A stretch of DNA of 51,689 nucleotides from Herpetosiphon giganteus (GTDB taxonomy: Bacteria > Chloroflexota > Chloroflexia > Chloroflexales > Herpetosiphonaceae): positions 1 to 51,689 of the forward strand of contig NZ_JAFBCZ010000039.1 in NCBI RefSeq assembly GCF_016907925.1. The letters are read 5' to 3'. The notes below the pieces were generated by a model. That model did no database searches. It was given only the letters and a program-made list of their open reading frames with translations, and was not told the DNA's origin. Positions 8,700 through 17,687 of this stretch are shown piece by piece. Position numbers and translations under genes: made by a program. Within the stretch, counting starts at the first letter, position 1; the number at the start of each line of letters is the position of its first letter.

Positions 8700-8880
8700 G
8701 GAGTCGGGGATCGGGTTTGGAACCACGAAGGGCACGAAGAGCGCAAAAATAGTAGCTGCGATATTCAAGCCTTCCTGTTCACAACCCGATCGCTGCTTCC
8801 TAGTATTCGTGGTTTCCTATTGAAGGATTAACATGGATGCTTTGGGATTTCATCCCTCATCCTTCATCCTTCATCCTTTA
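8700..8880. repeat. Short-word repeat island inside the liv operon
   Basis: Contains a CCACGAAGGGCACGAAG word (about 8722-8740), its inverse near the end (TTCGTGGTTTC, about 8803-8814) and a CATCCCT/CATCCTT heptamer run (about 8851-8878). The array ends about 5 nt before the AAGGA ribosome-binding site of livF. Confidence 0.7.
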
Positions 8881-8898
8881 ATGATAAGGACATTCGCG

Positions 8899-9606
8899 AT
8901 GTTGCAACTGCAAAATGTACATACGTATTATGGCAACATTCATGCACTTAAGGGCATTTCGCTGGAAATTAATCAAGGCGAAATTGTGACCCTGATTGGC
9001 TCGAATGGCGCTGGCAAAAGCACGACCTTGCGCACAATCTCTGGCATTACGCCGCCACGAACTGGCCAAGTGCTCTTTGAAGGCAAACCGCTGAATAGCG
9101 TTCCGGCGCATAAAATTGTTTCACAAGGCATTTCGCAATCGCCAGAAGGGCGGCGGATTTTTGCCAATCTGACGGTACGCGAAAACTTAGAAATGGGCGC
9201 ATTCACCCGCAACAACAAAAGCGAAATCGCCAGCGATATGGATCGGGTGTTTGAGCTATTTCCCCGTTTGAAGGAGCGGGTTGCTCAGCGTGGCGGCACA
9301 CTCTCTGGTGGCGAACAGCAAATGTTAGCGATTGGTCGCGCACTTATGTCGCGGCCTCGCTTGCTGTTGCTCGATGAGCCATCGATGGGCTTGGCTCCAG
9401 TGTTGGTTGACCTGATTTTTGAAATTATTCAAAATATCAACAGCCAAGGCACGACGATTTTGGTGGTCGAACAAAACGCCTTGATGGCCTTGGGCATCGC
9501 CCATCGCGCCTATGTGCTGCAAACTGGGGCTATTGTTAAAGCTGGCGATGCGGCTACCTTGCGCGAAGACGAAGATGTGCAAAAAGCCTACTTGGGGATG
9601 GAATGA
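8899..9606 (+). CDS. livF: Branched-chain amino acid ABC transporter ATPase LivF
   Basis: 235 aa from the ATG at 8899 (MLQLQNVHTYYGN), the normal LivF length. AAGGA lies at 8886-8890. Upstream in-frame ATGs at 8833 and 8881 would translate heptamer-repeat sequence or overlap the ribosome-binding site. Walker A is GSNGAGKST, signature LSGGEQQ, Walker B LLLLDEPSMGLAP, H-loop VVEQNA. Second ATPase of the transporter. Its last codons overlap the start of the cupin gene by 4 nt (ATGA). Confidence 0.94.
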   Translation: MLQLQNVHTYYGNIHALKGISLEINQGEIVTLIGSNGAGKSTTLRTISGITPPRTGQVLFEGKPLNSVPAHKIVSQGISQSPEGRRIFANLTVRENLEMGAFTRNNKSEIASDMDRVFELFPRLKERVAQRGGTLSGGEQQMLAIGRALMSRPRLLLLDEPSMGLAPVLVDLIFEIIQNINSQGTTILVVEQNALMALGIAHRAYVLQTGAIVKAGDAATLREDEDVQKAYLGME

Positions 9607-9977
9607 GCGAACAAGCTTATGTGGCCCATTTGCGCCAGCAAACTGAGTTTGTGGCTGGCGATGGCTGTCACTTGTGCGAACTGCTGCATCCAGAGCGCCA
9701 TCCGGTTGCGCTTGGCTATAGTTTAGCCCATGCCTATGTTGAAGCTGGTGGGCGAACTGCCGATCATGTGCTTGAACAATCTGAGGTATACTACATTATC
9801 GCTGGACGTGGAACGATGGTGCTTGATGGTCAAGCCCATGCAGTCGAAGCTGGCTCGTATTATTATATTCCGCCCCGTTGTTCACAATGGCTGCGCAATG
9901 ATGGCGAGCAACGCTTAGAGTTTTTATGTATCGTTGAGCCGCCCTGGACGGCGGCAGGCGAAACCATTACAGAGTAG
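9603..9977 (+). CDS. Small cupin-domain protein coupled to the liv operon
   Basis: 124 aa, a single conserved beta-barrel cupin. The first motif region has GGRTADHVLEQSEVYYIIAG and the second has YYYIPPRCSQWLRN. Only some metal-binding histidines are conserved (H58 yes, the second motif lacks one), so metal-dependent catalysis is uncertain and a ligand-binding role is possible. It overlaps livF by 4 nt and is followed directly by a strong terminator, so it is the last gene of the operon. No specific substrate can be assigned. Confidence 0.8.
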   Translation: MSEQAYVAHLRQQTEFVAGDGCHLCELLHPERHPVALGYSLAHAYVEAGGRTADHVLEQSEVYYIIAGRGTMVLDGQAHAVEAGSYYYIPPRCSQWLRNDGEQRLEFLCIVEPPWTAAGETITE

Positions 9978-9997
9978 CCTCGCTGACGAGTCTTAAG

Positions 9998-10022
9998 GCG
10001 CGGGTCTTCCCGCGCTTTTTTT
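9998..10022 (+). terminator. Intrinsic terminator of the liv-cupin operon
   Basis: GCGCGGG (9998-10004) pairs with CCCGCGC (10009-10015) around a 4-nt TCTT loop, followed by seven Ts (10016-10022). Confidence 0.9.
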
Positions 10023-10078
10023 GTGTCTCTGTTTCAACCAGCATCGAGCTTTTTATTGACACACCAAGGTGGAACACG

Positions 10079-10945
10079 ATGGTTTTTGGATTAACCGCTT
10101 TAGCAGTAGTGGCCTATTCGGGATTGTCGCTGCTGTTCAAGGCCCTCGCAAGTCGGACGCGTCCGGCCCAAATGGTTTATGCCTCAAGCGTGATCGCAAC
10201 AATTTGTGGGCTGATTTATTTTATCGCTAGCGGCGAATCGTGGTCGTGGCCTGCGGCAATTTTGGCGTTTCTGGCAGGCGTGACCTTTTATTTTGCCACG
10301 ATTGCCCGCGCCAAAGCGCTCGAACATTCGCCCGCCTCGTTGGTTTTTGCGATCAGCAATTTGGATTTAGTAATTGCTGGCGTGGTGATTTTGCTCTTGC
10401 CCGCAGCCTGGAATGCGCTGCAATTTGGCTCAGTCACAATCAATTTGCCTTCGCAGGCTGGCAATCCAACGCTTGGCAATGTACTGGCCTGTATCTTAAC
10501 CGCTATTGCCGTGTTGATTGGCGCGCAAGTTAAAGGCAGCGAAACCTTGAGCAAAGCTACTTATGTTTGTTTAGGCCTGTTGGTCATTTCGAGCTTTGCC
10601 GCCGTCACCTATGCCCGCAATTTCGGTGCTCAAATTGGCTTGTTGATGTTTGTTGATTTTGCTGCTGGCGTGATTCCAGGCCTCCACCTTACGCCCCAAG
10701 TGCGCCGCCACGAATGGGGTTGGGGCGCAGTGGTTGGCTTGGTAACCTTTGGCGGCTTTATAGCAATGATGCATGCCCAAGCGTTGTCCGATGCGGCGAC
10801 CTTGCCATTTGTGCTGCTGGCAATTAACCTCAAAACCCCAATTACCGCGATTATCGCCGTGCCACTGTTCCGCGAGCAATTGACCGCCCGCAAAATCATC
10901 GCCGTCAGCTTGGCAACCTTGGCCCTGTTTATTTGGCAAATTTAA
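10079..10945 (+). CDS. EamA/DMT-type membrane transporter
   Basis: 288 aa with about ten hydrophobic helices and no large soluble domain. The length, the repeat of two five-helix halves and the closing helix after PLFREQLTARKIIAVSLATLALFI are typical of the drug/metabolite transporter superfamily. Substrate unknown. AAGGTGG lies about 6 nt before the ATG. It stands alone after the liv terminator and is followed by repeat-rich spacer. Confidence 0.75.
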   Translation: MVFGLTALAVVAYSGLSLLFKALASRTRPAQMVYASSVIATICGLIYFIASGESWSWPAAILAFLAGVTFYFATIARAKALEHSPASLVFAISNLDLVIAGVVILLLPAAWNALQFGSVTINLPSQAGNPTLGNVLACILTAIAVLIGAQVKGSETLSKATYVCLGLLVISSFAAVTYARNFGAQIGLLMFVDFAAGVIPGLHLTPQVRRHEWGWGAVVGLVTFGGFIAMMHAQALSDAATLPFVLLAINLKTPITAIIAVPLFREQLTARKIIAVSLATLALFIWQI

Positions 10946-11018
10946 GTTTGGGGGTCAGGGGTTGGGGATCGGGGGTCGGAAGTTCGCAAACTACTCAGTC
11001 ATTCCACAGGTTTAAAAT

Positions 11019-11152
11019 CCCCTCACCCCAACCCCTCTCCCATCCACTGGGCGAGGGGCTTTAATACCGTGGTTCTTGCATGATTTGTGGTGAAAACGGG
11101 TGCTCCCCCCCTCGCCCGCGTTTTCGTGGGAGAGGGGGTTGGGGGTGAGGGG
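11019..11152. repeat. MITE/REPIN-like element, copy 2
   Basis: CCCCTCACCCCAACCCCTCTCCC at the left and GGGAGAGGGGGTTGGGGGTGAGGGG at the right are inverted arms (quoted parts shorter in each arm also pair locally). The core GCATGATTTGTGGTGAA matches, in inverse orientation, the core of the copy at 31864-32025. Confidence 0.65.
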
Positions 11153-11159
11153 AATGGGC

Positions 11160-11290
11160 TATTGGTTAATATGCTGAGCCAATAGCCCAGTTCCCTTCGC
11201 GTTCTTCGTGTCCTTCGTGGTTTCTAATCAAAGACTCTTGCTCGCGCCAACAAACATCTGCAAACCAAAAGTCCCTCATCCTTCATCCTT
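11160..11290. repeat. Short-word repeats before the flippase gene
   Basis: AGCCAATAGCCC words, CTTCGCGTTCTTCGTGTCC (9-nt period, about 11196-11220) and TCATCCTTCATCC (about 11276-11290) occupy the rest of the 352-nt gap. No gene seen here. Confidence 0.6.
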
Positions 11291-11297
11291 TGCAAAC

Positions 11298-12314
11298 CTA
11301 CTCTTCGGCAGTTGCTAAATCGGTTTTGAGCAAGGCATCGCCCAGCGGGTAGCGCAACGAAACCAAGAAGCCTAGCACCACATTAATCACATTCAACACC
11401 AAAAACAGGGTTGAGATACCAAGTGCCAAGCTGGTAGCTTGTTCGCTGGTAAAACTGCCGCCAGCAACTGGCACCATCTGGCCAGTCTGGGCCAAGTTGG
11501 TCATAATCAAAATCATCACGACATCGCGAATCCCAATCCCAGCAATCGAAATGACGCTCACCAACGAGATGATCGCAATCATGGCCATATACGGGCCAAT
11601 ATCAATCTTGACCCCGGTGGCCAGAAACAGCAAATACAGTCGCACAAACGTCCAACCCAAGGTCAGGAACGAAAACAGCACCAAGGTCGCGATGCGGCTC
11701 AACGGCATATGCAACACGCGATCTTTCAAGCCTGCTTTGACCGCGAGTTGGCGCAATTTGGCGGGCACGACCACGGGCAAAACTTTGGTGCTAAACCAAC
11801 GCCGCAAGCCAGCACTAGCCAAAATTGCCACCCCAACCACCACGCCCAACAGCGAGGCGATAATCAAGAGTTGCACATTGCCTGGCAAAAAGGTGCGATA
11901 AAAATACAAACCTGAGCCAGCAATAATTCCCATAATCGCCACATCGAAGAAGCGATCAACCACAATTGAAAGCAAACTTGGCCCCAAGGGATGGCCCTCG
12001 CGGCGCAAATACCAGGCCTTCACTGCATCGCCGCCCTGCCCAGGCGTGACCGAGCCAACAAAAATCCCCAAGGTATAGAGCAACGAGGCAAACCATGGGC
12101 TAATGTTGATGTTCCAGCCTTGCAAAATCAAGCGCCAGCGCCAACCCTTGGAATAGAGAAAAGGAAACACCAGCACAACCGAAGCCCCAAACAGCAATGG
12201 ATCGGTCGTCCGAATCACATTCCAAATACTCGTTAAATCGTTGGTAGCCAGAAACCAAATCAAAATTGCTGGCCCCAACGCCGTCAAAAGCCCATTGATA
12301 ATTCTTTTTTTCAT
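11298..12314 (-). CDS. Flippase-like / LPG-synthase transmembrane domain protein
   Basis: 338 aa, about eight membrane helices. The pattern of the lysylphosphatidylglycerol synthase transmembrane/UPF0104 family is visible: FPFLYSKGWRWRLILQG, GSVTPGQGGDAVKAWYLRREG and SLLSIVVDRFFDV. Standalone members are thought to flip or present lipid-linked substrates. It overlaps the upstream glycosyltransferase gene by 4 nt (ATGA), so the two are translationally coupled and probably act in one lipid-linked sugar pathway, as in other glycosyltransferase-flippase pairs. The role is inferred from family and context. Confidence 0.8.
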   Translation of the reverse strand: MKKRIINGLLTALGPAILIWFLATNDLTSIWNVIRTTDPLLFGASVVLVFPFLYSKGWRWRLILQGWNINISPWFASLLYTLGIFVGSVTPGQGGDAVKAWYLRREGHPLGPSLLSIVVDRFFDVAIMGIIAGSGLYFYRTFLPGNVQLLIIASLLGVVVGVAILASAGLRRWFSTKVLPVVVPAKLRQLAVKAGLKDRVLHMPLSRIATLVLFSFLTLGWTFVRLYLLFLATGVKIDIGPYMAMIAIISLVSVISIAGIGIRDVVMILIMTNLAQTGQMVPVAGGSFTSEQATSLALGISTLFLVLNVINVVLGFLVSLRYPLGDALLKTDLATAEE

Positions 12315-13228
12315 TGGCGAATCCGTTCAAAGCGCAGGGCCGCAATTGTTTCGGCCAGCAAGCCAAAACAGAAGAAAAACATGGTTGCAATCAAACAAAA
12401 CAACGCCGTCGGCGGCAAATGCAACCAGTTATTATCGTTCAGCGCGCCAAGCACATACGAAATAATACACAGCACAAAGAAAAAGCCACTAACTGGCATA
12501 AACACGCGAATTGGATTAAACAGGCTGATAATGCGCAAAATGATGATCGTAAATTTAAAGCCATTCTTCAGCAGCTTTTGCTTGGAGCGACCACCTTGGC
12601 GGCGTTGCATGGCGATTGGCTCGAAGCGCACGTGGTAGCCGGCTTTGGCAAAGGCCAAGGCGCTGGTGGTTGGCCAGGAAAATTGGTTTGGCAAGAGGTG
12701 AATATAATCAAGCAAAATTGAACGCCGAAAAGCCCGAAAGCCCGAAGTTAAATCTTGCATTTCCATGCCAGTCAAATACGAACCTAAGCCGTTCAAGGCG
12801 CTATTGCCCAACCAACGCAGCCAATTTTCTTGGCCTGCCCGCGAACGAGCGCCAATCACCATATCGTAAGCGCCGATATAGCTCAGCAGGCGTTCGATGT
12901 CGGCAGGGTTGTGCTGGCCATCGCCATCCATAATAATTACGATTTCGCCAGTTGCGGCGCGAACACCGGTTTTGACCCCAGCGCCGTTGCCAATGTTATA
13001 AGGACGGGTGATCACGCGTGCGCCAGCTTCGGTGGCAATTGCCACGGTGGCATCAGCAGAATGATCATCAACCACGATAATTTCAAGCTCAGGGTAGCGT
13101 GTGCGAACCTCGTGCACCACCCCGCCAATTGTTGCGGCTTCATTAAAGGCTGGAATCACAATGCTCACCGTCCAAGGAAACGGTGATGACGTTGTGGTTT
13201 GAGCACTTGCAAGCGTTGTGCGTTCCAC
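12311..13228 (-). CDS. Family 2 glycosyltransferase, DPM1/polyprenyl-phosphate type
   Basis: 305 aa. A GT-A domain (about 20-230) has VSIVIPAFNEAATIGGV, IIVVDDHSADAT and the metal-binding DGDGQH. Two C-terminal membrane helices (about 240-295) anchor it. This arrangement is typical of dolichol- or undecaprenyl-phosphate sugar synthases. The start is GTG with GGAGG 8-9 nt upstream. It is the first gene of a pair with the flippase-like protein. The sugar donor is unknown. Confidence 0.87.
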   Translation of the reverse strand: MERTTLASAQTTTSSPFPWTVSIVIPAFNEAATIGGVVHEVRTRYPELEIIVVDDHSADATVAIATEAGARVITRPYNIGNGAGVKTGVRAATGEIVIIMDGDGQHNPADIERLLSYIGAYDMVIGARSRAGQENWLRWLGNSALNGLGSYLTGMEMQDLTSGFRAFRRSILLDYIHLLPNQFSWPTTSALAFAKAGYHVRFEPIAMQRRQGGRSKQKLLKNGFKFTIIILRIISLFNPIRVFMPVSGFFFVLCIISYVLGALNDNNWLHLPPTALFCLIATMFFFCFGLLAETIAALRFERIRQ

Positions 13229-13266
13229 AGTTGAACCTCCGGAGAGGCATTGTACCAGAAACTAGC

Positions 13267-13902
13267 CTAGCGCAAACGCGCTGCTTGCGGCCATAATTGC
13301 AGCGCATTTGCCACAATTGCTTGCAGTTGGCTGGTGCTCGCTCCCAAGCGCGCTTGCAACGACATGCCTTGTAATACACAAACGAAAAATTGGGCTAATT
13401 CTTCAGCATTCGTGGTGGCTGGCAACTCGCCCATTTGCACGCCCAACGCCACTAATTCGTTGATTTTGCCCATCCGTTGCTGGCAGCGCTCGACAATTGC
13501 TTGCTCAATTTCATATGAATCGTAGGTTGCTGAAATACTCGCTAGCACAAAACAGCCAGCTGGATAGGCTGCATCGCTGAAGGCTTCAGCCGCCCGTTGC
13601 AACAGGTGGCTCAGCATCGCTCTGGGCGAGCGTTGATCGCTTGGCATGGCGTAGACATAGGCTCCACGCGTGGCCAAATAATGGTCAATCGCCTCAAGGA
13701 AAAAGGCTTGCTTGCTACCAAAGGCTGCATACAAACTTGGCGGGTTAATCCCCAAGCAGCTCGTCAAATCAGCCATCGAGAGCGTTTCGTAGCCATGTTG
13801 CCAAAATTGGCGCATCGCACACTCCAAGGCATTGGTGCGGTCAAATTCGCGTGGCCGACCACGCCGTTGGGTGCTCGTATTTGAAAGTTCTTGCTCTGCC
13901 AT
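13267..13902 (-). CDS. TetR-family regulator, divergent from a peroxiredoxin-like gene
   Basis: 211 aa from the ATG at 13902; a GTG one codon earlier is also possible. N-terminal HTH: RGRPREFDRTNALECAMRQF, then GYETLSMADLTSCLGINPPS and LYAAFGSKQAFF, the classic TetR pattern. The C-terminal ligand domain is not recognised. AAGGGG precedes the start. It shares a 96-nt spacer with the peroxiredoxin-like gene and probably controls that promoter; this is context-based. Confidence 0.88.
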   Translation of the reverse strand: MAEQELSNTSTQRRGRPREFDRTNALECAMRQFWQHGYETLSMADLTSCLGINPPSLYAAFGSKQAFFLEAIDHYLATRGAYVYAMPSDQRSPRAMLSHLLQRAAEAFSDAAYPAGCFVLASISATYDSYEIEQAIVERCQQRMGKINELVALGVQMGELPATTNAEELAQFFVCVLQGMSLQARLGASTSQLQAIVANALQLWPQAARLR

Positions 13903-13911
13903 CACATCCCC

Positions 13912-13940
13912 TTGCGTCGAGTATTTATTGCTATTATACT
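13912..13940 (+). promoter_or_regulatory. Promoter for the peroxiredoxin-like gene
   Basis: TTGCGT (13912-13917), 17-bp spacer, TATACT (13935-13940). It lies in the AT-rich region between the divergent TetR and redoxin genes. No clear palindromic operator was found. Confidence 0.5.
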
Positions 13941-13998
13941 ATTCTGTAATATTCACTACACAATTATTATACCGAATTTAGCAGCAAGGAGCAAGCTT

Positions 13999-14550
13999 AT
14001 GCCGCGTTATCAAGCAGGCCAAACGATCGATCCACGGCATTTGATCAGCATTGCTGATCAACCTATTAGTATTCCCCACCAGCAGCAATTGACCCATCTA
14101 CAATTTCGGCGTTTTGCAGGCTGCCCGATGTGCAATTTACACATTCGTTCATTTATTCAAGGCTATGCGGCCTTAGCTGAAGCTGGAATTCAAGAAGTTG
14201 CGGTCTTTCATTCATCGAAAACTGCCATGCTCGCCAGCCATGCAGCGGCACCCTTTGCACTGATTGCCGACCCCACCAAAAAACTCTACGCAGCTTTTGG
14301 GGTCGATAGCTCAATTTGGGCGGTGCTGCACCCAAAATCGTGGTTGCCAGCACTCAAAGGCCTGTTCAAGCATGGAGCAGGCATGCCCGAAAAAGGCCAA
14401 GACCCGCTGGGCTTGCCCGCCGATTTTCTGATTGCTCCCGATGGCACCATTGTGGCCTGCAAATATGGAGTGCATGGCTACGATCAATGGTCGCTGAGCG
14501 AGGTCTTGCAATTAGCTCAGCATTATCAACAACGCAGCGTGGGTCACTAA
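13999..14550 (+). CDS. Peroxiredoxin-like / AhpC-TSA superfamily protein
   Basis: 183 aa from the ATG at 13999 with AAGGAG upstream; earlier in-frame codons fall in the promoter. The fold is suggested by LQFRRFAGCPMCNLH with a C42-P-M-C45 motif, then EVAVFHSSKTAMLA and ALIADPTKKLYAAFGV. These belong to the thioredoxin-fold peroxiredoxin-like family. The CxxC suggests thiol redox activity on peroxides or disulfides, but a classical peroxiredoxin PxxxTxxC motif is absent. Divergent from a TetR regulator. Confidence 0.8.
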   Translation: MPRYQAGQTIDPRHLISIADQPISIPHQQQLTHLQFRRFAGCPMCNLHIRSFIQGYAALAEAGIQEVAVFHSSKTAMLASHAAAPFALIADPTKKLYAAFGVDSSIWAVLHPKSWLPALKGLFKHGAGMPEKGQDPLGLPADFLIAPDGTIVACKYGVHGYDQWSLSEVLQLAQHYQQRSVGH

Positions 14551-14607
14551 AACAAGCAACCGCCATTGATCTTAAGCAAATCAAGGGCGGCTGAGCGTAC
14601 AATAAAG

Positions 14608-15984
14608 TTATTTGTCTAAGTAGGGTGAGCCAACTGCCAAGTAGCTGTAGCCGCGTTCGACCAATTCATCGTAGTCGGGAATCATCCGGCGGCCATCGAT
14701 GATCAAGTATGGCGCTGGCACGGTGCTTTCAATTGTGCTCGAAAGCCCGCGGAACTCTTCCCAGTCGGTCGAGATAAACAGAATATCGCTCCCTTCGAGG
14801 GCAGCCTTAGCCGATGAGTGATAGGTAATGCGCTCGAACAAGTGGTTGTGTTCGGCGTTGAAGAAACGTTTGGCTTCTTCTTCGGCCATTGGGTCGTAGG
14901 CCCGAATTTCCTTGACCCCACGGCCAAGCAAGCTTTCGACAACCTTCAAGGCCGAGGCATCGCGCATGTCATTGGTGCGTTGCTTGAACGATAAGCCGAG
15001 CAACGCCACAACTTTGTTGTTGAACTTCACGCCAGCTTCTGCCGCAGCCCGATCGATCAAATAGGTCTTTTGATATTCGTTGATTTCATAGACCGATTCG
15101 AGCAAATCGGTGCTTTGGTTGCGGCTCTTGAGCTGATAGATCAGCGATTGAATATCTTTGCCAAAACACGAGCCACCAGCGCCGTTGGACACAAACGAAC
15201 CCCATTTGCTAATGCGGGTATCGGCAGTTACGCCGCGCTTGAGGTCTTCCATGCGCACGTTTGGCACCGATTCTGCCAAGCGTCCGCCAACCCCGTTCCA
15301 GAACGAAATGTAGGTCAGCAACAAGGTGTTGGCAACATACTTAATCGATTCGGCAGTTTCGGGCGTGGTTTCGATAAAGGCAATCCGCACGTGGTTGATA
15401 AATTGTGAGTAGATACGGCGCAAAATGCGGAAATCTTCCTCGGTATCGGCCCCAACCACCACCCGATCAGGATGGCGTGATTTTTCAACCGCGTTGCCTT
15501 CGGGCAAGAATTCGGGGTTTGAGGCAATGCCCACGTTTGGCACATTATGGCTTTTCAATATTTGCTCAAGTTGGCGGCCAGTGCCAACGGGCACGGTGCT
15601 CTTGTTGATAATCACCACGCGGCGTTGATCTTCACGTTTGGCCAACAGCTTGGCCAAATGGTTAACCGCATCGAAGTAGTAGCTCAAATTCGAGGAGCCA
15701 TCGCGATTAGGCGGGGTTGGCAAACACAAGAAAAAGGCATCGACCCCTTCGATTACTGGCTCAAGATCATCAATAAAATGCAGGGAACGATCGATATTTT
15801 CTTCGATAATGCTGGCTAAGCCTGGCTCATTGACATATTTTTCAATTTCTTCGCGCTTGGCGGTTTTGTAGGCCGCAATCCGCTTGGTATCAATATCATA
15901 GGCATAGACTTCGTGACCATATTCTGAGCAGACCGCAGCGTGGGGTAAGCCCACAAAGCCTGTTCCTGCAACGACGATCTTCAT
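14608..15984 (-). CDS. ugd: UDP-glucose 6-dehydrogenase family protein
   Basis: 458 aa from the ATG at 15984, which has AAGGAG; the longer in-frame start 45 nt upstream lacks such support. The N-terminal NAD site is GTGFVG near residue 7. The active-site region GAGGSCFGKDIQSL contains the catalytic Cys. The C-terminal domain has SFKQRTNDMRDASAL, typical of UDP-sugar dehydrogenases. It would oxidise UDP-glucose (or a related UDP-sugar) to the uronate for surface polysaccharide. A promoter at 16148-16176 gives a leader of about 155 nt. Confidence 0.9.
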   Translation of the reverse strand: MKIVVAGTGFVGLPHAAVCSEYGHEVYAYDIDTKRIAAYKTAKREEIEKYVNEPGLASIIEENIDRSLHFIDDLEPVIEGVDAFFLCLPTPPNRDGSSNLSYYFDAVNHLAKLLAKREDQRRVVIINKSTVPVGTGRQLEQILKSHNVPNVGIASNPEFLPEGNAVEKSRHPDRVVVGADTEEDFRILRRIYSQFINHVRIAFIETTPETAESIKYVANTLLLTYISFWNGVGGRLAESVPNVRMEDLKRGVTADTRISKWGSFVSNGAGGSCFGKDIQSLIYQLKSRNQSTDLLESVYEINEYQKTYLIDRAAAEAGVKFNNKVVALLGLSFKQRTNDMRDASALKVVESLLGRGVKEIRAYDPMAEEEAKRFFNAEHNHLFERITYHSSAKAALEGSDILFISTDWEEFRGLSSTIESTVPAPYLIIDGRRMIPDYDELVERGYSYLAVGSPYLDK

Positions 15985-16147
15985 GCAAGCTCCTTCAGTA
16001 GGCCGCTTCGACGGTGGAAGCAACCCCAACCATTAATTAGCAACGGCACCGTCCCATGTTAACCAGCGAACAATGAACCAACATCCTCATTGATGGCTGC
16101 GCGCCCTCGCCGCACCAGACAACTGATTATCAGCCATGAATTTATGC

Positions 16148-16176
16148 ATCATAGCCAACATGCTGCATTTGTGCAA
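16148..16176 (-). promoter_or_regulatory. Promoter of the UDP-glucose dehydrogenase gene
   Basis: On the minus strand TTGCAC (16171-16176), a 17-bp spacer and TATGAT (16148-16153). It starts just inside the intergenic side of the rimI stop and points at the dehydrogenase gene. Confidence 0.55.
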
Positions 16177-16181
16177 CAGGA

Positions 16182-16817
16182 CTATTCGACCATTCCGGCC
16201 TGACGCTGAAGGCGTAGCGCCAAGCGTTCGCGCAACTCACCCAAGCGTTGTTGATAGCTCGGCTCAGTAATCACATCAGTCCACATAATCAGGGCATCTT
16301 CACCGTTGTCGGTGTAGTAGCGCACCCGCGTGCCGCTTGGCTCGAAGCCATATTTCAAATACAAGCGTTGCGCCGATTCATTCGAGATCCGCACTTCCAA
16401 GGTCAAGCGGGTTGCACCCATATCAACACCTTGGTCGATCAAGCCATTGAGCAAAAGTTCGCCGAGGCCTTGACCGCGCTGCGAAGGCGTTACGGCAATC
16501 GTTGTGATATGGCCTTCGTCGACCATCAGCCACAAGCCAGCATAACCAACCAAGGGATAGGGGCTGACTGGCTGCGGTTTGGTAAACACCGATGGCAGCA
16601 ACGTTTGGAGCAACGAACGCCGTGGCACATAGGGCATAATTGGCTCATCTGGCGGCAACGTCGGGCTTGATCGCGCCACAATATAGCGGCTGGTCGCTGG
16701 CGAGCTTAATTCGCGGCGATAGGTATTGGCCGACCATGGCGCAGAAAAACTTTGGCGCTCAATTTCTTGCACACGCGGAATATCATCCTCGTGCATTGCC
16801 TTTAGGAAGTAATACAT
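16182..16817 (-). CDS. rimI: RimI-like GNAT N-acetyltransferase with insertion
   Basis: 211 aa. GNAT core: IPRVQEIERQSFSAPWS, then HITTIAVTPSQRGQGLGELLLNG with the acetyl-CoA loop (QRGQGLG), and LEVRISNESAQRLYLKYGFE. This matches RimI, which acetylates the N-terminal Ala of ribosomal protein S18. RimI is usually about 150 aa; here a proline-rich stretch of about 45 residues (around 50-95) interrupts the domain and a 40-residue tail is added. AGAAGG precedes the ATG. It lies 25 nt after the lipoprotein gene and is probably cotranscribed with it. Confidence 0.85.
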   Translation of the reverse strand: MYYFLKAMHEDDIPRVQEIERQSFSAPWSANTYRRELSSPATSRYIVARSSPTLPPDEPIMPYVPRRSLLQTLLPSVFTKPQPVSPYPLVGYAGLWLMVDEGHITTIAVTPSQRGQGLGELLLNGLIDQGVDMGATRLTLEVRISNESAQRLYLKYGFEPSGTRVRYYTDNGEDALIMWTDVITEPSYQQRLGELRERLALRLQRQAGMVE

Positions 16818-16842
16818 TGCAGCCTTCTATGCTGATGAATGC

Positions 16843-17652
16843 TTATTTAATTGCTTTAACTGATGCTGGGTCGAGAATCAATTGCGAGCCATGGCGGCCT
16901 TCTAAGCCAAATTGCCCGCCAGTTTGGAAAGTTCCAGTTACTTCAACCAAGCCCCAAACAAAGCCATTGCCTGGCCCGACGTTGAGTTGGCTCGAAAGAT
17001 CAGGTGGAAAACCTTCCATCGAAATTGGCGTGCCCATTGGCTGCGGATTAACCCCGCTGGCAATATCAGCCCCAAGCGGCTTTTCGGTGCGCACCCCAGT
17101 TACCAACAAGCCAGAACTGGCTTGGGTCCAGTAATACATCCCGCGCGTAGTCACTGTTTGGCCGTTGTAGGCGGCGGGATTTTTCTCAAGCTCATAAATT
17201 GAAACTTGATTGGGTTGTGCTTCGGTCGGCGCTGGATATTCAACCCGCTCAACTTGCTCAATCGCTTCAGCAGATTGCACGACCAAGCGGCTGGTATAGC
17301 TGCCATCTGGGCCAAACGAGCCAGTTTCAAACTTGCCCTTGACCCGCACTGCGCCATAAATGCTATCGATTGGGCGGTGTAAATCGGCGCTAGCCTCAGC
17401 AGGAAAATTCTCAAGCCAGACCAACGTATCGACTGGCTGGGCATCGGTGCCATCATTGCGGGTCGAAACCCCCTTCGCCAACACCGAGAGGCCAGGATTG
17501 CCCGGCTTCCACAGGTAAACACCTTCGACCGTCACATCTTGACCGTTATAATTTGCCGGATTTCCGGTAAGATCGTAAATTGTCAGGCTGCCACAACCTG
17601 TTAACACGACTAAGAGCAATAAACAACAACTTCGCCAGATGCCAGAGCGCAT
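16843..17652 (-). CDS. Lipoprotein with two tandem OB-like repeats
   Basis: 269 aa from the ATG at 17652, preceded by GGAGG. The signal peptide ends LVVLTGCG, so it is a lipoprotein. The mature part contains two copies of one unit: LTIYDLTGNPANYNGQDVTV and SIYELEKNPAAYNGQTVTT each open a repeat of about 120 residues with VRVKGKFETG and VEVTGTFQTG as matching strands. The layout suggests OB-fold-like beta barrels, as in DUF4131/tRNA_anti-like surface domains. Function unknown. Confidence 0.8.
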   Translation of the reverse strand: MRSGIWRSCCLLLLVVLTGCGSLTIYDLTGNPANYNGQDVTVEGVYLWKPGNPGLSVLAKGVSTRNDGTDAQPVDTLVWLENFPAEASADLHRPIDSIYGAVRVKGKFETGSFGPDGSYTSRLVVQSAEAIEQVERVEYPAPTEAQPNQVSIYELEKNPAAYNGQTVTTRGMYYWTQASSGLLVTGVRTEKPLGADIASGVNPQPMGTPISMEGFPPDLSSQLNVGPGNGFVWGLVEVTGTFQTGGQFGLEGRHGSQLILDPASVKAIK

Positions 17653-17687
17653 CGCAACCTCCAACTATGATCATGGTTCGGCGTGCG

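Noticed and set aside
11439-11915. 158-codon and 134-codon plus-strand frames opposite the flippase gene
   Set aside because: Rich in Gln, Asn and His as expected for antisense frames of a membrane protein; no domain.
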